Both the position numbers and the translations under genes were made by a program. DNA of 64,000 bases from Bradyrhizobium diazoefficiens (GTDB lineage Bacteria > Pseudomonadota > Alphaproteobacteria > Rhizobiales > Xanthobacteraceae), in the NCBI RefSeq assembly GCF_016616885.1, contig NZ_CP067102.1, positions 5,298,501 to 5,362,500 of the forward strand. Reading direction: 5' to 3'. This document shows positions 1-8,388 of this stretch, piece after piece. The notes beneath the pieces are model-generated. The model made no database searches, was not told where the DNA came from, and saw only the letters and a program-made list of their open reading frames with translations. Every line of letters starts with the position of its first letter. Position 1 is the first letter of the stretch.

Positions 1-1918
1 CACTCTCCTTTGGCGGCGCGAACGCCGACTTGGGCACGGTGAAGTTGGCCTTGCCATTCGGCGTCTTCCACTTGCGCTCGCGCGCCGCCAGCGGCCGCGG
101 AAAGCCGCCGGGCTCGAACATGCGCTTGTTGAAATCCTTGAACTGGTCGGGATAGGTGCGCTCGATGGCGTCCCTGACGCGCGAATAATCGGCGATCCAG
201 CCGTCCCAATCGACTTTAGGGTTTGCCTTCAGCGTTGCTTTGGCAAGTCCGGCGATGATCGCAGGTTCCGACAGGGCATGCCGGGTCACCGGCTTGCGCT
301 GCCCGCGCGAGCCGTGAATGCATGCGGTTGAGTCTTCCATCGACACGGCCTGCGCACCGCTGGCCTGCTCGTCGATCTCGATGCGGCCGAGACATGGCAG
401 GAGATAGGTCACCTCGCCCGGCACGATGTGGCTGCGGTTGAGCTTGGTCGCGATCTGCACCGACAGACGCAAGCCAGACCAGCCCGGCTCCATCAGCGAG
501 CGCTCTGGGATCGCGCGCACGAAATTGCCGCCGAGACTGACGAAGCCACGGACGTCGCCCTTCAAGATGCCCTCGCAGGCATCCACCGTCGAAAGACCAT
601 CCCAGCGTGGCGGCTCAATGCCGTAGAGTTCGGCGAGCCTGTCGAGCGGCACGAGCTTTGTCTTCTCGGAGATGCCGACCGTACGTTGGCCCTGGACGTT
701 GGAATGACCGCGGATCGGCGAGATGCCCGCGCCTGGTTTGCCGATGTTGCCACGGAGTAGCAGTAGATTGACGATCATCTTGGCCGTCTCGACGCCGTGC
801 TTGTGCTGGGTAACGCCCATGCCGTAATTGACGATCACCGCGTTGGCAGCCATATAGATATTGGCCGCCTCGAGCATCGCCATGCGCGAGAGGCCCGATG
901 CGCGCTCGATTTCGTTCCAGTCCTGCGCGCGGCAGAACGCGGCGAACTCCTCGTAACCAGCCGTATGCTGGGCGATGAACTCGACATCGACCACACGCGG
1001 CCTCCCGTTCGCCTGTGCCAGATCGTCCGACTCGATCACCGATTTGCAAATCCCGGCGATCGCCGCGGCGTCGCCGCCGACGCGAACCTGATGATATTGC
1101 GTGCTGATGCGCGTGCCGCCGGCGATCATCTGCAGCGGGTTTTGCGGATTGACGAAGCGCTCGAGGCCCCGCTCCCGGAGCGGATTGAAGGTCACGATGG
1201 GCACACCGCGCTGGGCTGCCTCCTGGAGCGGATGCAGCATCCGTGGTGCATTTGTCGTGGTGTTGTGACCAAAGAAGAAAATGCAATCGGTGTCGCTGAA
1301 ATCCTTGAGCTGCACGGTGCCGACCGGAACCCCGATGACCTGAGGCAGGGCCACTGAAGTCGTCTCATGGCACATGTTGGAGCTGTCAGGGAAATTGTTG
1401 GTGCCGTACATCCGGCCGAACAGCTGGTACATGTAGCTGGCCTCCAACGAGGCACGGCCGGACGTGTACATGACCACCGAATGGGGATCCAGCTTGTTCA
1501 GCTCCGCGCCGATCTCGCGAAATGCCTCGCTCCAGTCCACCGCGACGTATTTGTCGCTGACCGGATCATAGCGCATCGGATTGGTCAGCCGCCCCTGCTC
1601 TTCCAATTGATGATCGGACCAGGAGCGCAGCTCGGTAAGCGTATGCCGGGCGAAGAACTCCGGCGCGACGGTCTTGCCTGTCACCTCCCATGCGGTCGCC
1701 TTGGCGCCGTTCTCGCAGAATTCGAAGGGATGCGGGCTTGCCGGCTTGGCCCAGGAGCAGCTCACGCACATGAAACCGCCGGGCTTGTTCTGCTTCAGCA
1801 GGATCTCGCTGCCGAGGAGGGCAACCTCTTCCTGCGTCAGGATATGAACGACGGCGTTGAGCGATCCCCAGCCGCCGGCGGGAGCGTTGTAATTTTCGAC
1901 TTTGGCTTTCTGCCGCAT
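1..1918 (-). CDS. FdhF/YdeP-family molybdopterin oxidoreductase (3' end cut by window)
   Basis: Molybdopterin-dependent oxidoreductase of the FdhF/YdeP type. The gene starts at an ATG at 1918 and stays open to the left window edge, so the C-terminus is missing. Visible marks are the N-terminal GGFMCVSCSWAKP segment, the SNMCHETTSVAL stretch typical of this family's cofactor pocket, and GNIGKPGAGISPIRGHSNVQ of the bis-MGD domain. The family resembles formate dehydrogenase alpha subunits, but its physiological substrate is mostly unproven and acid-stress roles are reported for YdeP. The neighbour on the other strand, 119 bp away, is fdhD, the sulfurtransferase that activates formate dehydrogenases. 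This pairing supports a formate-dehydrogenase-like enzyme. No Tat signal is seen at the N-terminus, so it is probably cytoplasmic. Confidence 0.9.
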   Translation of the reverse strand, partial: MRQKAKVENYNAPAGGWGSLNAVVHILTQEEVALLGSEILLKQNKPGGFMCVSCSWAKPASPHPFEFCENGAKATAWEVTGKTVAPEFFARHTLTELRSWSDHQLEEQGRLTNPMRYDPVSDKYVAVDWSEAFREIGAELNKLDPHSVVMYTSGRASLEASYMYQLFGRMYGTNNFPDSSNMCHETTSVALPQVIGVPVGTVQLKDFSDTDCIFFFGHNTTTNAPRMLHPLQEAAQRGVPIVTFNPLRERGLERFVNPQNPLQMIAGGTRISTQYHQVRVGGDAAAIAGICKSVIESDDLAQANGRPRVVDVEFIAQHTAGYEEFAAFCRAQDWNEIERASGLSRMAMLEAANIYMAANAVIVNYGMGVTQHKHGVETAKMIVNLLLLRGNIGKPGAGISPIRGHSNVQGQRTVGISEKTKLVPLDRLAELYGIEPPRWDGLSTVDACEGILKGDVRGFVSLGGNFVRAIPERSLMEPGWSGLRLSVQIATKLNRSHIVPGEVTYLLPCLGRIEIDEQASGAQAVSMEDSTACIHGSRGQRKPVTRHALSEPAIIAGLAKATLKANPKVDWDGWIADYSRVRDAIERTYPDQFKDFNKRMFEPGGFPRPLAARERKWKTPNGKANFTVPKSAFAPPKES

Positions 1919-2037
1919 GGTGGGTCCTTCAACTGCAAGCCCCGCACCGAAAAACCTGAGAAGCGCTCGCTGGTTCCTAAGACTTCGGAACCTTGGCGCG
2001 CATCGCGCGTCGATAGACCGGCGTTAGGACGAACCTC

Positions 2038-2862
2038 ATGCACGACTCACAGCTCAGCCAGCGCGACCGCGTGCTTGCGCGCCCCGCTTCCACCAGCATG
2101 CCAAGGCTTACGTCAGGCCGAACGCTTGACCAGCGCATGTTGGCCGAGGAGTGTCCGGTCGCACTTGTCTACGACGGCACGACGCTGGCGGTCCTCATGG
2201 CGACGCCCGCCGATCTCTCCGACTTCGCAATCGGCTTCAGTCTGACTGAAGGGATTATCGAGGATGTGGGCGAAATCGCCGAGCTCACGGTCGCTCCTGG
2301 TCGCGACGGCATCGAGCTGCGCGTATGGCTGCGGCCGAGGGCTGGACGGCGATTGAAAGAGCGGCGGCGGCGACTGGTCGGGCCAACCGGCTGCGGCCTG
2401 TGCGGGATCGAAAGCCTGCGCGAGGCCAGCGCGGCCATTCGTCCCGTGGAGCGGCGGATCAAGCTCACTCCCGAACAGATTGGCTCCTCAATCGAGCGGC
2501 TCGCCGCGTCGCAGATTCTCGGCCAGTCGACGCGCGCGACCCATGCCGCCGGATTCTTCGCGCCCGGCGCCGCCAACCTGGTCGTCCGTGAAGACGTCGG
2601 CCGCCACAACGCGCTCGACAAGCTCGCCGGCGCCCTCGCAGCGGCAGGGATAGCAGGACATTCCGGCGCCGTTATCCTAACCAGCCGGATATCGGTCGAG
2701 TTGGTGCAGAAGACTGCCGCGATCGGCGCCGGCCACATCATCGCGATCTCAGCGCCGACCGCACTTGCAATCCGGACGGCCGAGACCAGCGGCATCACGC
2801 TGGTCGGCGTCGCTCGCGGGCGTGAGTTCGAGATATTCAGCCATTTTGACGGAGTCGCCTGA
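2038..2862 (+). CDS. fdhD: Formate dehydrogenase accessory sulfurtransferase FdhD
   Basis: FdhD passes sulfur from a cysteine desulfurase to the molybdenum of bis-MGD formate dehydrogenases. The 274-residue product has the GPTGCGLCG motif whose two cysteines carry the sulfur, and the family block VREDVGRHNALDK further on. Length is normal for the family, with a slightly long N-terminus. It is divergent from the FdhF/YdeP gene, so the two may share a 119-bp promoter region. It could also serve the FdhABC enzyme encoded at 40-45 kb, since no second fdhD is seen in the window. Confidence 0.95.
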   Translation: MHDSQLSQRDRVLARPASTSMPRLTSGRTLDQRMLAEECPVALVYDGTTLAVLMATPADLSDFAIGFSLTEGIIEDVGEIAELTVAPGRDGIELRVWLRPRAGRRLKERRRRLVGPTGCGLCGIESLREASAAIRPVERRIKLTPEQIGSSIERLAASQILGQSTRATHAAGFFAPGAANLVVREDVGRHNALDKLAGALAAAGIAGHSGAVILTSRISVELVQKTAAIGAGHIIAISAPTALAIRTAETSGITLVGVARGREFEIFSHFDGVA

Positions 2863-3239
2863 TATTGATGCGGACGGAATCCCGACAACGACCGAAGCAG
2901 CAATTCAGTCTCAAGTTTCCCTGTCTCTAGACGCTCGAAGAAGCTCACGATCTTTTTCGCCCGGCTTGCTTTTCCATGAACGTCTTTGGCTCGCTACCGA
3001 TAGCGCATTGCGAACCGGGTGGACGCTGACTTTGACAGGCCGCCGCGATCATCCGGTACGATGGCGTAGGGAATTCGCTTGCCGTCGTTCGCCGGCACTG
3101 ACTTGCGTTCTCACGTTATCACGAACAGAAGGCACATGCCCTAAGTCCAGGTTTCGATTGCGCCGCACCAGTTTCGTACCAGAAACACGAAGCGCAGCGA
3201 ACGTGGTCGAACTCCACGAAAAGCGCAGTAAAATCAATG
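2863..3239. other. Non-coding stretch after fdhD
   Basis: About 380 bases with no gene I can support. Short open frames here have no recognisable motif and run through clearly non-coding DNA. The segment leads into the tRNA-like remnant at 3240-3300. Confidence 0.5.
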
Positions 3240-3300
3240 AAATTGGTCGATATCCTCCCGCTCATAACGGTCCAGTTGCAGGTTCGAGTCCCGCCCGTGC
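3240..3300 (+). pseudogene. tRNA-like 3' fragment with CAT anticodon (Met/Ile2 type)
   Basis: An anticodon-loop-like CTCATAA (3259-3265 approx.) is flanked by CCG/CGG, then a T-arm-like GGTTCGAGTCCCGCCC (about 3282-3297). This resembles the 3' half of a tRNA with anticodon CAT. I find no matching 5' acceptor or D-arm half, and the outer anticodon-stem pairs are broken, so it is not a working tRNA. Such fragments are often left where an element integrated into a tRNA gene. The amidase/ABC transporter block starts directly after it. Confidence 0.45.
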
Positions 3301-3378
3301 GGCAGAGGCGCTTAGTTGCTTTCATTGCTGGGCAGCAGCTTCATATTTATGGGGTCATGCCCCTCAGGAGCTTATTCC

Positions 3379-4761
3379 GTGCCGCAAGCTATCTTATCCG
3401 CGCAGAGCCGACCTCCACGTTCTCCTGCCGAGTTAGCCTCCATCATCACAATCGCCTACGAGCGCATCGAACGGGACCGGCGCCGCAACTGCTGGATCTA
3501 TGTGCGGCCCATAGAAGAAGCGCTGGCCGAGGCTGATGCCCTTGCGCAGCGAGCGGAAAAGGGTGAAGTCCTGCCACTTCTTGGCGTGCCATTCGGCGTC
3601 AAGGACAATATTGACGTTGAGGGCATGCCAACGACAGCAGCCTGTCCGTCATTCGAATATGTGGCTGCGCAATCGGCTAGATGCGTCGAGAGATTGACGG
3701 CCGCGGGTGCGATCTGTCTTGGCAAAACCAATCTAGATCAATTCGCAACCGGACTGTCCGGCACCCGCTCCCCCTATGGCACCTGTTCCAGCGCTGCTAA
3801 CGATCTGTATATTTCCGGCGGTTCGAGTTCCGGTTCGGCCGCTGCTGTAGCATCCGGCCATATTGCCTTCGCTCTCGGCACAGATACCGGCGGCTCCGGC
3901 CGGATTCCCGCAGGCTTCAATGGGATCATCGGGATCAAGCCAACTGTCGGCCTCATCTCATCTCGGGGGCTTGTGCCGAACTGTCCGACGCTCGATTGTC
4001 CCTCGCTTTTCTGCAATTCCATTGCCGAAGGTCGAATTCTGCTCGGGTTGATCGAAGGATTCGACGACACCGATCCTTTTAGCCGCCAACAGATTGGCTC
4101 GTCCTCCCCATCTCCTCGCAAATTCCGGTTCGGCCAGGTCTCTGTCGGTCATCTGAATTCATTCGGTATGCCGGAATGTAACGACTTCTACAGGCAGGCC
4201 TGCGCGAGGCTTTCGGGACTGGGAGGCCAAGCCAGACAAATTGACTTCACGCCTTTCGCCGAAGCCGGCGAAATGCTCTTCTCAGGGCCTTGGATTGCTG
4301 AACGTTATGCGGCGATCAGTGAGCTCCTCGACATCGATCATGGAGAACTGCTTGAAGTCACCCGCAACGTACTGAACGCAGCTGCCCGGTTTTCCGCAAT
4401 AGATGCGTTCGCCGCGCAACATCGGCTTTTGAAGTTGCGACGCCAGGTCCAATCGCTTTTCGAAGAGATCGATGTCTTGGTGGTACCTACCGCGCCACGA
4501 CCCTTCACGATTTCAGAGATGATGGAAGATCCTATCACGCTGAATAATCGCCTCGGTTATTACTCTTATTTTGCCAATCTCGTGGACTTGTGCGCGGTGG
4601 CAGTTCCCAACGCAACGCTCGGCAACGGCATGCCGATGGGCATCACTTTGCTAGCGCCTGCGTGGCGTGACTATGCTCTTCTCGACCTTGCCGAGCGATG
4701 GTTGCCCGATGCGAAGACCGCACTGTTCGATCTAAAAGAACATCCGAGGGCCCCGTCTTAG
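3379..4761 (+). CDS. Amidase-signature protein resembling the allophanate hydrolase amidase domain
   Basis: Amidase-signature hydrolase with the Lys-cisSer-Ser triad: K75 in GVPFGVKDNI, S150/S151 in SGGSSSGSAAA and nucleophile S173 in DTGGSGRIPAG. The ACPSFEY stretch after the lysine is typical of allophanate hydrolase (AtzF, DUR1,2-type), which cleaves allophanate to ammonia and CO2. At 460 residues it has the amidase domain but not the extra C-terminal domain of full AtzF (about 600 residues). I chose GTG at 3379 because AGGAG lies 8 bases upstream; the open frame also holds an ATG at 3349. Its stop overlaps the stop of the convergent Crp gene. Third-position GC looks lower than in neighbours, hinting at transfer. 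It could act on another small amide. Confidence 0.8.
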   Translation: MPQAILSAQSRPPRSPAELASIITIAYERIERDRRRNCWIYVRPIEEALAEADALAQRAEKGEVLPLLGVPFGVKDNIDVEGMPTTAACPSFEYVAAQSARCVERLTAAGAICLGKTNLDQFATGLSGTRSPYGTCSSAANDLYISGGSSSGSAAAVASGHIAFALGTDTGGSGRIPAGFNGIIGIKPTVGLISSRGLVPNCPTLDCPSLFCNSIAEGRILLGLIEGFDDTDPFSRQQIGSSSPSPRKFRFGQVSVGHLNSFGMPECNDFYRQACARLSGLGGQARQIDFTPFAEAGEMLFSGPWIAERYAAISELLDIDHGELLEVTRNVLNAAARFSAIDAFAAQHRLLKLRRQVQSLFEEIDVLVVPTAPRPFTISEMMEDPITLNNRLGYYSYFANLVDLCAVAVPNATLGNGMPMGITLLAPAWRDYALLDLAERWLPDAKTALFDLKEHPRAPS

Positions 4762-5483
4762 ACGACTTCGAGATCGAGAGCGCGTAGATTGAGAATCACA
4801 ATCAGGCCTCGGTGATAACGGATGACGCCCCTTGCCTGCATGCGGGAAAGCTGCACCGTAACCCATTGGCGAGTTGAGCCGATCAGATTAGCGAGATCAC
4901 CATGCGTGAACGGGATCCCGATTACGATCTCACGGCCTTGCTGCGAGCCGTAGATATTCGAGAGGAAGACTAACAGACGATGCAACCGCTCGGTAACCGA
5001 GCGGGTCCCCAGCATTTGCGCCATGGCCGAGTAGCACCGTGCCTTGAAGGCGAGTGCATCCAGCAGCGCGACCGCGATACTGGCCGATTGAAGCGCTAGC
5101 GCGCGTAGGGCTGGGCCGGACAAAAACGTCACTTGGCTCCGCTCCACCGCAACCGAAGACCATACGTGGGCACCAGTACCGAACAGATCCGGGCCACCGA
5201 CGAAATTGCCAGCGAACCAGTAGGCCAGCGTCACCTCACGTCCGGACGGAGCCGCGTAGTAGCTGCGGATACGCCCCTCTTTGATCAGATAAATGCCGTT
5301 CTGCAGATCACCCTGCCGCCAGACATGCTTGCCTGCCTGCAGGACCTCCTCGCGGCCGATGGCGAGGATACGACGCCGGTCGGCCTCACACAACGGATCC
5401 AACAAGCCAGGCAGCGACCCGACCAGAGCATCCGATCCCGCCAGCATGATGCCGGTCGTGTTCCTGAGACTTGCCGCTGACAT
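4758..5483 (-). CDS. Crp/Fnr-family transcriptional regulator (copy 1)
   Basis: Crp/Fnr regulator of 241 residues: an N-terminal cyclic-nucleotide-binding-fold sensor domain (GREVTLAYWFAGNFVGGPDLF), a dimerisation helix, and a C-terminal winged HTH (HGDLANLIGSTRQWVTVQLSRM). No FNR-type cysteine cluster is apparent. ATG 5483 was chosen because AAGGGAG stands just upstream; a longer frame to 5522 has no ribosome site. It is the last gene of the leftward operon that begins with the binding protein at 8189, 68 bases after the ATPase gene. It is a clear paralogue of the regulator at 14015, sharing LAYW..GNFVGGP, YSA.AQMLGTRS and TRQWVT. Confidence 0.9.
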   Translation of the reverse strand: MSAASLRNTTGIMLAGSDALVGSLPGLLDPLCEADRRRILAIGREEVLQAGKHVWRQGDLQNGIYLIKEGRIRSYYAAPSGREVTLAYWFAGNFVGGPDLFGTGAHVWSSVAVERSQVTFLSGPALRALALQSASIAVALLDALAFKARCYSAMAQMLGTRSVTERLHRLLVFLSNIYGSQQGREIVIGIPFTHGDLANLIGSTRQWVTVQLSRMQARGVIRYHRGLIVILNLRALDLEVV

Positions 5484-5551
5484 CTGCTCGCTCCCTTGCC
5501 GCCGCAAGGAAAAACCATTCAAGAGCCATGCCAGAGCATGTCGTCAGGCGC

Positions 5552-6418
5552 TTATGTACTGATTTCCAGTTGCTCGAAGGCCCTGCGGCCTTCCGACCGG
5601 ATCAGGTCGAGGCAATCCCGCTTGAGGGCGAGATAGGCAGCCTCCGCGACGATGGCGCTGGAGCGCGGTCGCGGCAGGTTCACCTGGAGATCTTTGAGAA
5701 TGCGGCCTGGCCCCGCGCTCATGATCAGCACACGGTCAGAGAGAAGGATCGCTTCATCGATGTCGTGTGTGACGAAGACGATTGTTGCGTTGATCCGCTC
5801 GCGGAGCTCGAGCAGATTGTCCTGCATGACCGCCCGGGTCTGCGCATCCAGCGCTCCGAAAGGCTCGTCCATCAACAGCACGCGCGGCTGATTGGCGAGG
5901 GCACGGGCAATCGCGACCCGCTGCTGCATGCCTCCAGAGAGCGTGTGCGGATATGCCGACGCAAACTTGGTCAGTCCGATCATCTCGATAAGGTCGTCGG
6001 CAATCCGCAGCGCCTCCGCTTTCGGCTTGCCGAGGGCGCGCGGCCCGTGTGCGATGTTCCGGCGCACCGATTTCCACGGAAACAGATGTGGCTGCTGGAA
6101 GACCATCCCGATCTCGGGCCGTGGCGCGAGCATTACTTCGCCGGCTATGAGCACTTGCCCTTCAAACGGCCGCTCGAGGCCGGCCATCGCATTCAGGAGC
6201 GTGGACTTGCCGCAGCCGGATGGACCGACGATCGAGACGAATTGCCCTTGGGCTACCGCCAGGGATACGCGATCGACCGCGATGACCTGTCCGCTCGGCA
6301 CATCGAAGACGATGCTCAACTCTTCGACCCGGATGATCGCCTGACGCGCCGGGGCGGAAGGCGAGTGCGTATCCACGAGCCTGAGCGGCTGGTCTGGACG
6401 AAGCAAGCTCGAGGTCAT
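5552..6418 (-). CDS. ABC transporter ATP-binding protein, nitrate/sulfonate/taurine (SsuB/NrtD) type
   Basis: Cytoplasmic ATPase of an NMT1/SsuABC-type importer, 288 residues. It has Walker A GPSGCGKST, Q-loop VFQQPHLFPWKS, signature LSGGMQQR, Walker B VLLMDEPFGALDAQ and H-loop VTHDIDEA. The LFPWKS and HDIDEA forms are characteristic of this class. The start at 6418 overlaps the permease stop (ATGA); the longer open frame to 6823 is a shadow of the permease gene. Order binding protein-permease-ATPase-Crp indicates one operon. Confidence 0.95.
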   Translation of the reverse strand: MTSSLLRPDQPLRLVDTHSPSAPARQAIIRVEELSIVFDVPSGQVIAVDRVSLAVAQGQFVSIVGPSGCGKSTLLNAMAGLERPFEGQVLIAGEVMLAPRPEIGMVFQQPHLFPWKSVRRNIAHGPRALGKPKAEALRIADDLIEMIGLTKFASAYPHTLSGGMQQRVAIARALANQPRVLLMDEPFGALDAQTRAVMQDNLLELRERINATIVFVTHDIDEAILLSDRVLIMSAGPGRILKDLQVNLPRPRSSAIVAEAAYLALKRDCLDLIRSEGRRAFEQLEIST

Positions 6419-7194
6419 CGCCACCACACGGCACGTTCGGCAAGAGTCGCGAAGGAACGGTCGGCGACGAAGGAAAGCAGCCCGAGAGCCGCCAACCCGC
6501 CCATGACCTGACCCGTTTGCATGTTCTGTTGCGCAATTTCGATACGATAAACGATCCCAGCGAACGCTCCCGCCAACTCGGCGGCGACCAGCGTGTAGAA
6601 GGAGATACTTACCGCGGTCCGAAGACCGACAGTGATATAGGGCAGCGCGCCAAGAAGGACGATCTCCCACAGCATCTGCGGCTGCGGCGTGCCGAGCATC
6701 TGGGCGGCACGGATAAGTCCGGGATCGACCTTCTGCACCCCTATGTGGGTCGCAAGCCATACCGTGAAGAACACGCCCCAAACGACCAGGAAGAGCTTGC
6801 CTGTCTCCGAGAGGCCAAACCAAAGGATGACGATCGGCACGAAGGCGACGGGAGGAATTGGACGAAGGATGTGAAACAAAGGTGAAAGCAGGCTAGAGAC
6901 CAGCCGGAACCGGCCAGTCAGGACGCCGAGCACGATCCCGCCCGCGGCCCCGATCGCAAATCCTCCGGCCACACGCGAGAGACTCGCCATTAGGTCGCCG
7001 AAAAATTGTCCGCTGCGGATCCATTCGAGAATGGCGACAGCGACGGTCGATGGCGGCGGAAACAGCACGGCGTTCACGATGCCGGAGCGTGCAACCAGTT
7101 CCCACACGCCTGTGAAGGCGGGCACGGAGAGGACGGCGACCAGTACGCTCAGCCGTGCGGTCGCGCTCGCACTGTTGCCTCGCCCGACGCTCAC
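6415..7194 (-). CDS. ABC transporter permease, SsuC/NrtB/TauC type
   Basis: Inner-membrane permease of 259 residues with about six hydrophobic segments and an EAA-like loop (RAAQMLGTPQPQMLWEIVLLGALPYI). The GTG start at 7194 overlaps the upstream stop (GTGA) and gives the usual length for the family. An upstream frame to 7314 would read into the binding-protein gene. The LRPIPPVAFVPIVILWFG segment is typical of sulfonate/nitrate/taurine permeases. It is translationally coupled to the genes on both sides. Confidence 0.93.
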   Translation of the reverse strand: MSVGRGNSASATARLSVLVAVLSVPAFTGVWELVARSGIVNAVLFPPPSTVAVAILEWIRSGQFFGDLMASLSRVAGGFAIGAAGGIVLGVLTGRFRLVSSLLSPLFHILRPIPPVAFVPIVILWFGLSETGKLFLVVWGVFFTVWLATHIGVQKVDPGLIRAAQMLGTPQPQMLWEIVLLGALPYITVGLRTAVSISFYTLVAAELAGAFAGIVYRIEIAQQNMQTGQVMGGLAALGLLSFVADRSFATLAERAVWWR

Positions 7195-8189
7195 GGGCGC
7201 GCCTCCAGTGTGACGCGAGCTGGATCGAGGGCCTTCAGCGGCGCCGTCACCAAGACTTTCGAGAAATCGGGCATGCTCGCTCCAGGGGGATGATTGCCGG
7301 TCTCGAGCCGCCACGCGGCATGGGTTTTCAGAGTCGCGAGAAGCTTGTCGTCGAGGCGCACGTGGTAGACATAGTCTGGCCAGATCGAAGCCAATTCATC
7401 GCGTTTCATCCCGGTCGCTGCGGCGATGACGTCGATCGCTTCACCCGGATTCGCCTTGAGCCAGCCCTCGGCTTCGATGAGGGACGCCAGGAACTTGCTG
7501 ACGATCGCCGGATTGGCCGCGAGGTAAGACTGCGTAACGACAATATTGAAGGTCTCCGAGTAGAGACCTTTGGTCTCAAGCGGGATCGCGCCCTCGCCAA
7601 GAGCCTTCTTCGCATTCGCGACGTGCGGCTCCCAGGTATCGAACGCGTCGATGCTGCCGGCCGCCATGGCGGGAAGCATCTCCTGAGGCCGCAGGTTGAC
7701 GAGCGTCACGTCCTTCGAAGTCAGGCCCGCCGCTTTCAACAGGACCGACGTGTACACTTCGCTGCCGGTTCCGGCCGTAAAGGCGATTCGCTTTCCACGC
7801 AGATCGGCCTTCGTCTTGATACCGGCAGGAGCTGCGGTCATGGTCTTGAGATCCGAATATTCCATTCCCGCCACGAAGGCGATCGGTTGTTGCGCCATCG
7901 CGGCCGCCGTGACCGGCGCCTCGGCGGTTGTTGCGATATCCGCCCCTCCCCCGAGCACCGTATCGAGGCACTGCTTCCCGCTGGTGAAATTGGACACCGA
8001 AATCTCGAGCCCCTGCTTGACGAAAATGCCCTTCGCATTGGCGATAATCGTCAGTCCCGAGATCGGCCCAAGATTCTGGGCGAGCTGCGCCTTCAGCAAT
8101 TCTTCGGCTGTCGCGCGCTCAGACGTCGCAAACAGGAAGGACGCAGATAGCACGAACACGGCAGAGCGAAGACCAGTTGTTAATCGCAT
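7191..8189 (-). CDS. NMT1/SsuA-type ABC transporter substrate-binding protein
   Basis: Periplasmic binding protein of 332 residues with a Sec signal peptide (start MRLTTGLRSAVFVLSASFLF, processed after ATA around residue 28). It has the NMT1/SsuA fold signature: GADIATTAEAPVTAAAM and the DLRGKRIAFTAGTGSEVY block. This class imports sulfonates, nitrate, taurine, pyrimidine precursors and similar small anions; the ligand is not readable here. ATG 8189 was chosen for the signal peptide; longer frames to 8375 are non-coding. It is the first gene of the operon, and the CRAYTARTYG palindrome sits 78 bases upstream. The amidase at 3379 hints that the ligand may end as allophanate or urea-like nitrogen. 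Confidence 0.92.
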   Translation of the reverse strand: MRLTTGLRSAVFVLSASFLFATSERATAEELLKAQLAQNLGPISGLTIIANAKGIFVKQGLEISVSNFTSGKQCLDTVLGGGADIATTAEAPVTAAAMAQQPIAFVAGMEYSDLKTMTAAPAGIKTKADLRGKRIAFTAGTGSEVYTSVLLKAAGLTSKDVTLVNLRPQEMLPAMAAGSIDAFDTWEPHVANAKKALGEGAIPLETKGLYSETFNIVVTQSYLAANPAIVSKFLASLIEAEGWLKANPGEAIDVIAAATGMKRDELASIWPDYVYHVRLDDKLLATLKTHAAWRLETGNHPPGASMPDFSKVLVTAPLKALDPARVTLEARP

Positions 8190-8266
8190 GCCACAACCCT
8201 CTGATGCCGGCGACCGGAGTGATCGACCGTGACGACAGGGTCGTCTGAAGACGGGAGACCGTGAAG

Positions 8267-8276
8267 CAATTAATCG
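8267..8276. promoter_or_regulatory. CRAYTARTYG palindrome, site A
   Basis: CAATTAATCG, a perfect match to the degenerate palindrome CRAYTARTYG, 78 bases upstream of the start of the binding-protein gene at 8189. It is one of six such sites in 6.6 kb (see sites B-F). Confidence 0.6.
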
Positions 8277-8388
8277 ACAAGGCCCGACGCTGTCCAATTT
8301 TTGCGCAAGCAGACCAGCTTCCGACTGCGACCGGGGCAATAAATTCATCAAGCTGCTCACACCTTGGGCGCCCAAGCCTGATCCCGAT

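Noticed and set aside
6419..6823. N-terminal extension of the SsuB-type ATPase
   Set aside because: It overlaps the permease gene out of frame; ATG 6418 with ATGA overlap explains the start.
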